From CATQHL01 sp965204655 (GTDB taxonomy: Bacteria; Actinomycetota; Acidimicrobiia; Acidimicrobiales; CATQHL01): a stretch of DNA of 64,000 nt. Below the pieces are notes generated by a model that worked only from the letters and a program-made list of their open reading frames with translations, ran no database searches and was not told the origin of the DNA. This document shows, one piece after another, positions 1-9,049 of this stretch; positions within the stretch are counted from its first letter, which is position 1; each line of letters begins with the position of its first letter. The position numbers and the translations under genes are program-made. Where the stretch lies: positions 2,170,001 to 2,234,000 of the forward strand of contig OZ241998.1 in the NCBI GenBank assembly GCA_965204655.1, written 5' to 3'.

Positions 1-3000
1 GTGTAGCTGGAGGGTTGGAAGGCTGTTCGGACGAGTGAGTTGAAGAGGAGGCGCACGTTTCTTGTGACCATGCTTGCCCCTAGCGCTCCTGAGGTTTGGG
101 GGGTGTTGGTGGTTTTGATGCTGCGTAGTATCTCTGATCCTGTTGAGTCCAGGACGATTGTGGAGCCTGAGGCGGTGTCTGTGAACCAGTGGTAGCCCCC
201 GATTGTGCTGCGTCCGGTGAAGCGCAGGGTCATTCCTGCGGGGAGGGTGATCAGCCGCCAGGCTTGTGGGCCGCCGATGTAGTAAGTCTTTCCTGGCTGC
301 ATAGTGCCGTTGTTGTATTCGGTGGTGTACGCGTTTTCCACCACTTGCACTACCACCGAGCCGTTGGCGGTGGCGCCCGCGCTGTCGGTGACGCTGATCC
401 TCATTGTTTTCGGCCCCGACTCCACGACGTTTACCGAATGGTGTACTGTAGAGAGGTTCAGCCCTGTTAGGGCGCAAGTGATGTCCACGCTGCCCGTGGC
501 GTCGGATGACGTCCATCCCGAAGCGTCGGGTGAAGTTACAGTATAGGGGGCTGTGCCTCCCTTTATTGTGTACTTGACGTTGGCGGAGGGTACGCCCACG
601 CGGCCTCCGGTTGCGGACAGCCTCCCCTCATGGGCGAGGCAGTAACTGGGTGCGGAGACGGTTGCGCTTAGCGGGCCTGTAGAGGCGGGCGGATTGGTGG
701 GGGTGCTAGTGGTTGTTGTGGTTGTGGTTGTAGCCGTGGTGGTTGTGGTTGTTCGACATTCCTTGTGGGTGGGGGAGTAGGATTCCCCGGTGGGGCAGGG
801 CATGCCTATTATCCTGCTGTCTAGGCTTGAACCCACCATGTTTTTGGCTGCCACACCGATCCGGTAGTCAGTGTTGTTGGCCAGGCCGGTGACGGTGTGG
901 GTGTATACCGCCCCGACCCCTGGTAGAGTAATTTGTTTGAGTTCACCCAGTCTCAGGGGGATGGTTGTCCACTGCCCCGGCCAGCTAGCGAGAAAGGCTA
1001 TCTCGTAACCGGTAATGAGGTCCCCGCCGTTGGAAGCAGGCTGCTTCCAACGCACGGTCAGGCTGCCGTTCCCTGAAACCGCGCTCACGCTGCGGGGTTC
1101 AGAAGGAGGGGTTACGCACCTGTTCAGAGAGCGAGAATAACGTTTACCAGAAACGCAGGGAACGCCGCTGGTTGCCGTGTAATCGCTCGTGGTTGCGAAG
1201 GTGTCCGCGGCCACGCCGATTTGGTAGGAGACGTCGTTGGTCAAATATTTTAGGCGGTAAGAACTCATTTGAAAACTGTCCGCTCCGACGGTGACCGGGG
1301 TTTCGTACGCTAACAAGGTCGTCTCTGACCAATTCCCTGAAGTTCCCTGCCTCCACCGGATTTTATGATGTATTGGCCTCGTGCTGCCGGCGGGTCTGCT
1401 CCAGTACAACATGAGTGAACCGTCCTCCGAAGCGACACGCAGGTTTGTGGGCGTACTTACTGGTTTGACGCAGGCGTCGTTCGTGGCGTCATCGGGGAAG
1501 ACCTGTCCGCTCGGGCAGATGGCGAAGTCTCGCCAGGTATCCGCGCCATAGCCTTTGCTGGTGACGGCTGCCAGCTTTAGTTGGTATCGTGTACTGCTGC
1601 TCAACCCGGTTATCGTGTACGACCATGTGCGCACTTGCGACGACCCCATGGTGGTTGAGGTTCCTTGGTCCCAGTTTATGATGGCCACTGATCGGTTTCC
1701 CGACGGTTTTGACCGCCAGGAGAGCACGTAACGCAACACTGGTGATCCGCCGTCGGATTCCGGAGCTTTCCACTTAAGAGTGTATGTGTTAGTGCCGTAC
1801 GACCCGCTTAGGATGGGTGGACGTGAAGGCGTTCCCAAGCACTTGCCTGCCGAGGCGGAGTACGTCTGATTTGCCAAGCACGTGTCAAGGTCGACCGACG
1901 CGTAATTTCCTATACCCGAAGAGTTCCTGGCAGCCACCTCTATCACATAACGAGTATCCAACCTAAGATTTGGTAGACTGTGCCCCCATCGCAACCTCCC
2001 GCCTATCCAACTCGTTCCCCTCCCCCGTGAGTCTCCGAACTTTACTGTGGCCGTCGACCAAGCGTCGCTTGAACCTTTGACTTTCCACCTAAACGTGTAG
2101 TCAATGATCGGTGAACCGCCGAAGTCCGCAGGCTCATCCCAGTACGGTGTGATTGCATGAGGGGCTCCATGGAATGTACCAACACCAACATACCGAGGTT
2201 TTGAGGGAGGCGATCTAAGTTCGCAACTCAGCCAAACCCGGGAATAGTAACGTCCTGCTGGGCAAGGGGCGCCATGCCCGTACTCATACTGGGAACTCCC
2301 GTACTGGTGGGTGCCGGTCTCACTGTTCCGAGCCGACAGTCGAACTGTATAGTCGGTACCATTCTTTAATCCCTCGATGGTGTGCGACCACTCCCGCTCA
2401 CCGTCGAATCGGTCTTTTGAGGAAGTTCCCCGATCCCAGGGCACCGTAACACTCGACCAGTCCTCCGACGACCGAAGAGGCTTCCATTCCAACTTGTAAC
2501 TTTCGATAGCAGCCTCTTGCGATCTTTCCCATGGCCGAGCGTGATCGGAAAGCCAGTTTACACTCAACGATCCGTCTCCCGATCTGACATCCAACAGAAA
2601 CGGGCGTTTCGGTACTCGATAACACCTTTCTCTAATCCTGGAATAGTACTCCGAATAGTACTCCAGGGATAGACAGGAAGCGGGTTGCGTGCGACTCGTC
2701 GTACAAGCATAACGACCGTAGCAGAATTCCCCTGGCTTGGCGGCTGCCCCACTCCCAGCCTCGTTGAGGGCTGATACTTGCACTTCGTAGATTGTGTCTT
2801 CGAACAAGCCGTTGATTCCGTGCCAGTATAAAGCCCCCCTAGACGAAGACACTGTCAGACTATTTAAATCCGCGACCCTCAACTCCTCCGACGACCAAGC
2901 CCCACCTCCTTTCCTGCGCCACGAAACCCGGTAGCCGGTCAACGGCGATCCCCCGTCGGAGGACGGTGCCCGCCAGAAGACCGTCAGATCGGAACGCAAG

Positions 3001-4733
3001 TAAGTTATCGCCCCCTTGCCCAAGGAGATCAAAGTAGCGTCCCTCGGAGCGGAAGGGGCGGAAACGCACTTTCTCAACGAAGTTGAGTACACTTGACTCG
3101 CTAGACAAGGGCGAAACGATTTGTTTACGGCGGAACTGCTGTAGGACGCGTTCTTAGACTTTAACCGCAGCATATAATTGCCGCCGCCGGTCAAACCGGT
3201 GATCACGTAAGAACGACTCCCCGCCGGCAACTCCACCGGATCCTCAGGCTGCCAACCCCCGCTCCCTAGGCGCCACTCCACCGAATACCCCACAATAGGT
3301 GAACCCCCGTCTGAGGTGGGCGTATCCCAACTCACCACGGCCGACAAGGGGCCGGGCTCCACGCTAGGGTTTGTCGGCACCCCCGGTTTCCCCACTGCTA
3401 CGGTGGTCGTAGTTGTCGCTGCTGCGGGTGGTGCAGCGGAATTCGGGACGCCCGAGGTGACCACAGGGAAACTTGCATGCGACGCGTTCCGCGCCCGCAC
3501 CCGCAAGTAATACTTCACTCCGCCGGAGAGGCCCGACACGACATAGGACGTAACTGCGGCACTTGATATGAGCGTCGAAGACCACGGGCCCCGCAAGCCC
3601 GTCCTCCACTCCACCTTGTAACCCAACAAAGGTGAGCCCCCGTCTGAGGTGGGGCGTGTCCATGAGAGGTTCAAAGATCCCGCCACGCCAGGAGACGCCC
3701 GAAACGAACTCGGGCGTCCAGGACGCCCCACCGTTGCAGTCGTGTCGCCCGAGGAAATGGCGTCTCCCACCGGCGCCGGGGGCGTCCTTAAGGTTCGTTG
3801 ACATGATCCCGACATCAATACCCAACCCTCAGCGCACGAGAGTACCGGCTCTACGAACCCGTAGCAACGTCCACCGACCAGGGCGCCCGCATCGCAGACC
3901 TCCTCCACCGCCGGGGGTACGTGCTTAGCGGAAGTGAGCGTGCGCGAGCACGTGCCGCCGGAGAGATTCCAGCCCTGCTGGCAGGAAAAGACCATCGTCC
4001 CGAACCTCACCACCCCGGCGCCATCCACATATCGGCAGGACACCGGAACCCCAGAAGGAGAACACGAACCCACCGCAGACTCCCACTGCACCACCTCGAG
4101 TTCTACCTCGCAGACATCCCCTCCCCCGGTCGAGACCAAGGCGCCTTCCGAGCACGAGAACACCTTCTTTGCTTCCCCTAGGTCTACCCGGCACCCCCAC
4201 GCGGATGCGCTCAAGCCCTCCACGCTGAAACGCTCTGCACCAGCCGGACACGCCAGAAACGCTGCGGTCCACTCTGTCCGCTCACACGTCGAGCGATCCC
4301 CCGACAACTCGAAACCATCAGGGCAAATCACGGCTGAGGACACTGAAATCACCGAATTTCCAGAATCCGAAGCGCCTGCACTTGCACTCGGGATATCGGT
4401 GGTGAAGCCCTCAAGCTCCGACCCGCCGACGCCTCCGACCGAAGCATCAAGCGAGGAATCTCCCTCGCCTACACTGGCTTGAACCCTGTCCCCTCCGCCC
4501 AAGAGATCCGCCGTGGGCGCAAACGCAGCCGCCAACAAAGCAACCGCCAAGACACAAGAGAACAGAAGACCCATTCCCGCAGGCGGACCCCGAAGCACTC
4601 CAAGATTACCCAAGAGACGGCTGCCTAAGCGGCGCGACGAAAAGCACGGGCGATCTTCCCGCCTAGCCGGGCGCCCAAAATAATCAGCCTCCTCGCCCCA
4701 AGCTTCCTTACCGTGAGAGCGCATCGGTGGCAT
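1..4733 (-). CDS. Large secreted fibronectin type III repeat protein (C-terminus beyond window)
   Basis: One uninterrupted minus-strand frame runs from an ATG at 4733 off the left edge (over 1570 codons visible). I followed it by hand; short ORFs in other frames are shadows. Order: a basic N-terminus; a hydrophobic export segment (about residues 54-75, MGLLFSCVLAVALLAAAFA); five short cysteine-pair modules of the C-x2-G type (about 130-320); eight fibronectin-III domains (starting near residues 336, 447, 558, 700, 845, 968, 1094 and 1214), recognisable by SDGGSP and GYxVxWR; a threonine-only linker (755-690 nt); and a beta-rich C-terminal part. Between most FnIII domains lies a C-x2-G/N-x-x-Y/F-S-x(n)-C element. 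The start is only 2 nt after the creatininase stop without a clear Shine-Dalgarno, so the in-frame ATG at 4574, directly before the export segment, is a real alternative. Probably a cell-surface adhesive or matrix protein; the function is inference. Confidence 0.85.
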   Translation of the reverse strand, partial: MPPMRSHGKEAWGEEADYFGRPARREDRPCFSSRRLGSRLLGNLGVLRGPPAGMGLLFSCVLAVALLAAAFAPTADLLGGGDRVQASVGEGDSSLDASVGGVGGSELEGFTTDIPSASAGASDSGNSVISVSSAVICPDGFELSGDRSTCERTEWTAAFLACPAGAERFSVEGLSASAWGCRVDLGEAKKVFSCSEGALVSTGGGDVCEVELEVVQWESAVGSCSPSGVPVSCRYVDGAGVVRFGTMVFSCQQGWNLSGGTCSRTLTSAKHVPPAVEEVCDAGALVGGRCYGFVEPVLSCAEGWVLMSGSCQRTLRTPPAPVGDAISSGDTTATVGRPGRPSSFRASPGVAGSLNLSWTRPTSDGGSPLLGYKVEWRTGLRGPWSSTLISSAAVTSYVVSGLSGGVKYYLRVRARNASHASFPVVTSGVPNSAAPPAAATTTTTVAVGKPGVPTNPSVEPGPLSAVVSWDTPTSDGGSPIVGYSVEWRLGSGGWQPEDPVELPAGSRSYVITGLTGGGNYMLRLKSKNASYSSSAVNKSFRPCLASQVYSTSLRKCVSAPSAPRDATLISLGKGAITYLRSDLTVFWRAPSSDGGSPLTGYRVSWRRKGGGAWSSEELRVADLNSLTVSSSRGALYWHGINGLFEDTIYEVQVSALNEAGSGAAAKPGEFCYGRYACTTSRTQPASCLSLEYYSEYYSRIRERCYRVPKRPFLLDVRSGDGSLSVNWLSDHARPWERSQEAAIESYKLEWKPLRSSEDWSSVTVPWDRGTSSKDRFDGEREWSHTIEGLKNGTDYTVRLSARNSETGTHQYGSSQYEYGHGAPCPAGRYYSRVWLSCELRSPPSKPRYVGVGTFHGAPHAITPYWDEPADFGGSPIIDYTFRWKVKGSSDAWSTATVKFGDSRGRGTSWIGGRLRWGHSLPNLRLDTRYVIEVAARNSSGIGNYASVDLDTCLANQTYSASAGKCLGTPSRPPILSGSYGTNTYTLKWKAPESDGGSPVLRYVLSWRSKPSGNRSVAIINWDQGTSTTMGSSQVRTWSYTITGLSSSTRYQLKLAAVTSKGYGADTWRDFAICPSGQVFPDDATNDACVKPVSTPTNLRVASEDGSLMLYWSRPAGSTRPIHHKIRWRQGTSGNWSETTLLAYETPVTVGADSFQMSSYRLKYLTNDVSYQIGVAADTFATTSDYTATSGVPCVSGKRYSRSLNRCVTPPSEPRSVSAVSGNGSLTVRWKQPASNGGDLITGYEIAFLASWPGQWTTIPLRLGELKQITLPGVGAVYTHTVTGLANNTDYRIGVAAKNMVGSSLDSRIIGMPCPTGESYSPTHKECRTTTTTTATTTTTTTTSTPTNPPASTGPLSATVSAPSYCLAHEGRLSATGGRVGVPSANVKYTIKGGTAPYTVTSPDASGWTSSDATGSVDITCALTGLNLSTVHHSVNVVESGPKTMRISVTDSAGATANGSVVVQVVENAYTTEYNNGTMQPGKTYYIGGPQAWRLITLPAGMTLRFTGRSTIGGYHWFTDTASGSTIVLDSTGSEILRSIKTTNTPQTSGALGASMVTRNVRLLFNSLVRTAFQPSSY

Positions 4734-4735
4734 TG

Positions 4736-5527
4736 TTAGCGTCCGAAGTTGAAAGTGCTGATCTCGGCTAGTTGTTCGGCTAGGAGCGCCACTGCTCCTT
4801 CGAACAACTGCTTGCCGGCTTCTGCGCTGGCTTTTGTGGGGTCGCCTATGTGTCCGTCCGGGCCGAAGTCGTTCGACAGCCAGCCGAAACTCACGCCCCC
4901 GCCGAAGCGGACGTGCTGGTTATCCGTCAAGCCTTCGGGCACTTGTCTGACGGCTTTGTCCATCCGTACCAATTCGGGGCGCAGGTGAAGCATCACGGAG
5001 GTCTCGTCGTGTCCGCCGTGAATGCCCATGCCCAACTCGTTCGCGCCGGAACTCGAGCGTCCGCCGTGGTCGGGGGGCACGAATGGGTGCACCAGGAAAG
5101 TCCTCAGCCCGAACAATCGCCGCACTTCCCGGCACGCCACCCCCAGCAGGGCTGTGTTGCCTCCGTGGGCGTTTAAGAACACCAGCCGCTCAGCCCCCGT
5201 CGTCGCTGCCGAGGAGGCGACGTCCCGCACCACGGCCAGCAGCGTCTCAGCTGAAAGCCAGAGCGACCCGGGCGACCAGGAGTGCTCGTCGGACTTGGAA
5301 ACCGACAGCGTGGGCAGCACCCAGACGTCCAGTTCTTCCCCGCACTCCGCCGCCGCGGCCTGCGCCGATTCGTGCGCAACCACATGATCTACTGAGAGCG
5401 GAAGGTGCGGCCCGTGCTGTTCCACCGCTCCGATCGGCCAGAGGAGCGTGGATGTGGGGCGCACGCGCTCACGCACCTCAGGAAGCGTGAGGTCTTCCAA
5501 GTTGCGCTCGCTGACTGGGAGACTCAT
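4736..5527 (-). CDS. Creatininase family protein (metal-dependent amidohydrolase)
   Basis: 263 residues, the usual length for the creatininase/MftE fold. Metal-binding signatures are visible: PIGAVEQHGPHLPL near residue 31, a D-H pair after it (LSVDHV), FLNAHGGN near 115 and GIHGGHDETS near 170. Family members hydrolyse cyclic or linear amides using two divalent metals; creatininase itself opens creatinine, MftE trims mycofactocin precursors, and others act on FAPy pyrimidines. Nothing here tells which substrate is used, and no other mycofactocin gene is in the window. The ATG at 5527 has a good AAGGTG Shine-Dalgarno about 6 nt upstream. It is divergent from the helicase gene (245 nt between starts) and is followed after 2 nt by the FnIII gene, so the two are probably co-transcribed. 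Confidence 0.85.
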   Translation of the reverse strand: MSLPVSERNLEDLTLPEVRERVRPTSTLLWPIGAVEQHGPHLPLSVDHVVAHESAQAAAAECGEELDVWVLPTLSVSKSDEHSWSPGSLWLSAETLLAVVRDVASSAATTGAERLVFLNAHGGNTALLGVACREVRRLFGLRTFLVHPFVPPDHGGRSSSGANELGMGIHGGHDETSVMLHLRPELVRMDKAVRQVPEGLTDNQHVRFGGGVSFGWLSNDFGPDGHIGDPTKASAEAGKQLFEGAVALLAEQLAEISTFNFGR

Positions 5528-5772
5528 ATGTTCACCTTAGTGCGCGGCTGCGGCAGGGGTCGGGTGCGGGCCGCCATCGGCCTTGATTGTTAACTAAAGG
5601 CGACAAATTATGGGTCGCTAGCACATCGGGGAATTTGTAAGAATGTCCGCTGACACGCGTCTCTTCGGAAAGCATCTCTACGCTCATCTCACGCAAGATC
5701 CCAAGCCAACGCTTCTACCCCTAGTCATTATTTACCTGGCCGAATACACAGGCTGGGCTAGTTTGGAAGTTC

Positions 5773-8028
5773 GTGAACAGCGAATTCTCATTAGGTCCGG
5801 AGTTTCTGCCTTCGGCTAACTCGCTTTCTTCAAACGACACCCAGCGCGTGCTGAAGGCGGTTGATCGGTACCTCAATAATCCAGAGTCGCCCTCGCTGCA
5901 TCTTGAACCGATCAGTGGCAGAGCAGGGGCGCAACGGCTCTGGAGTATTCGGGCGTCGCAGGAGATTCGCATCCTGCTTGCCCGTCAGGGCCCGCTGACT
6001 GTTTTCCTGCGAGCCGGGCGGCACGACGACATCTACCGGCTTGCGGGGCGGACGGCCTTCGTGGCGCCGCTGGACGGAACTCCTGCCTTAATCGGGATTA
6101 GCCCCGGGGTTGACGAACTTGAACATCCGCTCCAAGGCGATGCGACCCTGAGCGAAAGCCCTTTAGATGTTGATGTTCAAACGGGTCGGATCTCGGATCA
6201 AACTGAACCCTGGGAGCACACCGAGCCTTCGCTATTGGCGCACTGGGCGGACAAGGAGATAGCAGAACTCGGTTTTACGAGCGAAAAGATTGCAATTCTC
6301 CGCCAATGTCAGGCGGACAACCTGCTGGATGTCTGGGCGGATATCACCGAAGAAGAACTCGACCTGGTGCTTAAGTGCTGCGAGATCTCACCAGAAGAAT
6401 GGCGTGAGCAGGAACTGCTAACAGACGAGAATCTGGTCAACGAGCGCTTCCGTGCCGCTGTGGTCGAGCGCGGCGCAATAGCAGGGCTTTCCGAGGTTCT
6501 TGAGCCTGACGAAATCAAACGGCTGCTCAAAGCACCTGTTGAGGAGTGGATGGTGTTCCTTCACCCTGAGCAGAGCAGCCTCGTCCACAGGCGCTTCAAC
6601 GGTCCAGCCAGAGTGCGGGGATCGGCCGGAACGGGCAAGACGGTCGTGGCGCTTCACCGAGCGGCGGCTCTGGCGAAGAGGTTTACCGAGAAGCTCATTC
6701 CCGAAGAAGCGCCGATTCTCTTCACGACCTACATAAAAAATCTGCCGCCGGTGTTCAAGAACCTCTATCTGCGGCTTCCTACGGCTGCGAAAGACGCGGT
6801 GGAGTTTGTGAATATCCACAAGCTTGCGTACCGGATTTGTGCGGAGGCTGGACGCAAACCCGAGATGGACCCGCAAGTTCACGCTTCGGCATTTGCAAAG
6901 GCCTACAAGTCGGTCGTTGTTGAGGAGACGCCGCTGTATCGAGCGTTTGTAACCATGGACTATCTCAAGGACGAGGTTGCGATAGTCATCAAAGGTATGG
7001 GCATTGACACGCTGGATGAGTACCTGAAGATCAAGAGGACGGGTCGCCGCACGCCGTTCGGAGAAGCGATGCGCCGGCAAGCCTGGGAACTCAGGGAAGA
7101 ATACGACCAGCGGCTCGCATCCGAAGGGATCGTTGATTTTGCCGACGTTTTGCGAGACGCTTGCGACATTGCGCAAGAGCGCCAAGAGGCGTCCTACAGC
7201 GCCGCCATCGTGGACGAGGCCCAGGATCTGACCCTCGTAGGTCTTCGGCTCGTTCACGCCCTAGTGACCGGAGCCGACGCCCAAGACAGGCCGGACTGCC
7301 TATTCGTGGTAGGCGACGGCGCGCAGAAGATATATCCGGGAGGTTTCACTCTCACTCAGGCAGGGATAGACGTGCGCGGAAACAGTTCCGTGCTCGCAGT
7401 GAACTACCGCAACACGGAGCAGATAATCACGACTGCCCAGGCTTGCGCTGGGGAAGAGTCCGTTGAGGATCTTGAGGAGGACTACGTTCGGGGCGATGAA
7501 AGCGCTCAAGCCAGCCGTGAGGGTGTCAAGCCTCAACTAGTAAAAGCAGGTGACATCGGCGATCAGGTGTCTTACGTAATCAAGAGGATCGAATCTTTGT
7601 GTAAGGACGACTCCTTAAGCAAGGGTGACTTCGGCATTTTTGCCGCCACTAACCAAGTCGTGAAGGCAGTCAAGACACAACTGCAAGATGCCGGTTTCCG
7701 TTGTCAGAACCTCGAGAGTTTCCAAGGCAAACCCAATACAAAGGTCAAGGTGGGGACGTTCCATCGAGCAAAGGGGTTGGAATTCAAGGTGGTTTTCATT
7801 CTCGGTCTGACCGACAGCAAGTTTCCGTCGGCGCGGCGGAGGGGGCAGTCCAAAATTGAGCACGCTGAGAATACGGCGCTGCAGGTCAGCCAGTTGTTTG
7901 TTGCCATGACTCGTGCGCGCGACGCCCTCTTTTTGCTCTACGACGGCGAGCCAAGCGAAGTGCTTTACTCTGCCCTTGAGCACTGCGAGTTGGTGGACGC
8001 CGACGAGCAGGTTCCCCCAAGCGCCTAG
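5773..8028 (+). CDS. UvrD/Rep-like superfamily 1 helicase with RelE/ParE-like N-terminal domain
   Basis: 751 residues from a GTG start. SF1 motifs: Walker A GSAGTGKTVVALHRAAALA near residue 280, Walker B with AAIVDEAQDLT near 477, a glutamine-arginine region around VVGDGAQKIYPGGFT, GTFHRAKGLEFKVVFI near 660 and motif VI LFVAMTRARDALFL near 712. An SF1A ATP-dependent DNA translocase/helicase is expected. The first ~95 residues look like a RelE/ParE/HigB toxin fold: LHLEPISGRAGAQRLWSIRA followed by IRILLARQGPLTVFLRAGRHDDIYRLA, the strand pattern in which such toxins bind the ribosome or gyrase. Residues 130-270 are an acidic helical linker. The gene stands alone between divergent and convergent neighbours, as accessory or defence helicases often do. 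The helicase call is firm; the toxin-like fold is a pattern judgement. Confidence 0.85.
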   Translation: MNSEFSLGPEFLPSANSLSSNDTQRVLKAVDRYLNNPESPSLHLEPISGRAGAQRLWSIRASQEIRILLARQGPLTVFLRAGRHDDIYRLAGRTAFVAPLDGTPALIGISPGVDELEHPLQGDATLSESPLDVDVQTGRISDQTEPWEHTEPSLLAHWADKEIAELGFTSEKIAILRQCQADNLLDVWADITEEELDLVLKCCEISPEEWREQELLTDENLVNERFRAAVVERGAIAGLSEVLEPDEIKRLLKAPVEEWMVFLHPEQSSLVHRRFNGPARVRGSAGTGKTVVALHRAAALAKRFTEKLIPEEAPILFTTYIKNLPPVFKNLYLRLPTAAKDAVEFVNIHKLAYRICAEAGRKPEMDPQVHASAFAKAYKSVVVEETPLYRAFVTMDYLKDEVAIVIKGMGIDTLDEYLKIKRTGRRTPFGEAMRRQAWELREEYDQRLASEGIVDFADVLRDACDIAQERQEASYSAAIVDEAQDLTLVGLRLVHALVTGADAQDRPDCLFVVGDGAQKIYPGGFTLTQAGIDVRGNSSVLAVNYRNTEQIITTAQACAGEESVEDLEEDYVRGDESAQASREGVKPQLVKAGDIGDQVSYVIKRIESLCKDDSLSKGDFGIFAATNQVVKAVKTQLQDAGFRCQNLESFQGKPNTKVKVGTFHRAKGLEFKVVFILGLTDSKFPSARRRGQSKIEHAENTALQVSQLFVAMTRARDALFLLYDGEPSEVLYSALEHCELVDADEQVPPSA

Positions 8029-8036
8029 GGGAAGTT

Positions 8037-8108
8037 GCTCAGGCGGAGAGACTGCTCAGGCGGCGAAGGCGCTCAGGGGGAGAAGGCGCTCAGGAGAAAC
8101 TGCTCAAG
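8037..8108. repeat. Short tandem repeat, ~17-bp unit, five copies
   Basis: The core GCTCAGG (GCTCAAG in the last copy) begins at 8037, 8054, 8071, 8088 and 8102, with aGA/GGCG filler between. The array starts 9 nt after the helicase stop and runs into the last codons of the convergent DUF4143 gene, so copy-number change would alter that protein's C-terminus. Confidence 0.8.
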
Positions 8109-9049
8109 CTTTGGACTATTTCCTGACGGGTTTGTGCGCCCACGGCCATTAGAAACTGGTCGAAGGGGATTGAGCCGACGCCGTTGGGGCTCGCGCTCGG
8201 CGACAAAAACCGTGAGGTAGGCGAGACGAAATAGCAGCGGTGGCGAAATTTAGGGTGTTTCTGCGCCAACGCATGCAGGCCCTTCAGGGAGTGCTTAGCG
8301 GAACGGCCTATTTCGAATGCCAACGGCTTGAGAGGGTGGTCGTAGATCAAGTCCACCTCCGTGCCTTCGGCGTCTCTCCAGAAGTAGAGTCTTGTCTCTG
8401 AATTGACAGCCAGAGAGCGAAGAGCAGAGGCTGCTAGGTTTTCCAGCAAATAGCCTTCATCTGTTTCTCCAAGATCCGGGGGCAGGTCGTACTGAAGTGC
8501 TGCGTTCCTTACGGCCCAGTCCATGAAATATAATTTGCGCCCTCGTTTTTGTACGGAGGTTTCACTGCCGGAGTAGTTCGGTATTTGGAAGATCAGGAAA
8601 GCGTTCTCAAGATGCGATAGGTAGTTATTAACCGTAGGCATGGAAATCCCTAATTTTCTGCTTAGGTTGGTAGGGGAGACCTGCTTGCTTGCCAAGTCGA
8701 CAACTGCGTACAACAACTCTTCTAGGTCTTGGGGATTGCGAACTGCGGCAAATTCTGGGATGTCCCGACGCAGGACTCGTCCGACTATTTCGCTTTGTAG
8801 CATCTTTTGAGCACTCATCTTTTGTGAGCGCATCCGCTCAGAGACTCTCTCATCGTTCTTCTGCTCAGATATATCCTGACCGAAATGTTCTGCGACGATT
8901 TCCGGAAATCCGCCAATCTCGGATAAGGTGCGTCGCAGTTGCGATAAAGACGCGTTTGAAGTTGTTCCCTGGGGGATGTTTTCGAGGGTTTCGCTGAGAG
9001 AACCTGCCAACTTGAACGGATATTCGCTAGGAACTTCGAACAGGGTCAT
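8090..9049 (-). CDS. DUF4143-type C-terminal half of a split AAA ATPase
   Basis: 319 residues matching the C-terminal half of the AAA_14/DUF4143 family: a winged-helix segment (NLSRKLGISMPTVNNYLSHL, near residue 140), then a PD-(D/E)xK-like nuclease fold with FMDWAVRNA and the strand TRLYFWRDAEGTEVDLIYD followed by LAFEIGRSAK (near 230-265). In most relatives this part is fused behind the ATPase domain; here it is a separate gene whose ATG overlaps the TGA of the ATPase gene in an ATGA arrangement, implying translational coupling. The biological role of the family is poorly known. The last codons lie inside a 17-bp tandem repeat. Confidence 0.75.
   Translation of the reverse strand: MTLFEVPSEYPFKLAGSLSETLENIPQGTTSNASLSQLRRTLSEIGGFPEIVAEHFGQDISEQKNDERVSERMRSQKMSAQKMLQSEIVGRVLRRDIPEFAAVRNPQDLEELLYAVVDLASKQVSPTNLSRKLGISMPTVNNYLSHLENAFLIFQIPNYSGSETSVQKRGRKLYFMDWAVRNAALQYDLPPDLGETDEGYLLENLAASALRSLAVNSETRLYFWRDAEGTEVDLIYDHPLKPLAFEIGRSAKHSLKGLHALAQKHPKFRHRCYFVSPTSRFLSPSASPNGVGSIPFDQFLMAVGAQTRQEIVQSLSSFS

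Noticed and set aside
690..760. Thr-only stretch in the FnIII protein as a sequencing artefact
   Set aside because: The frame is intact on both sides and Thr-rich linkers are common in secreted actinobacterial proteins.
3364..4482. Several open frames of 90-180 codons on both strands in the first 4.5 kb
   Set aside because: They overlap the continuous FnIII frame, lack recognisable domains and have Pro/Arg-rich shadow compositions.
6418..7257. 279-codon minus-strand open frame inside the helicase gene
   Set aside because: Antisense shadow of a GC-rich gene whose plus-strand frame has all SF1 motifs.
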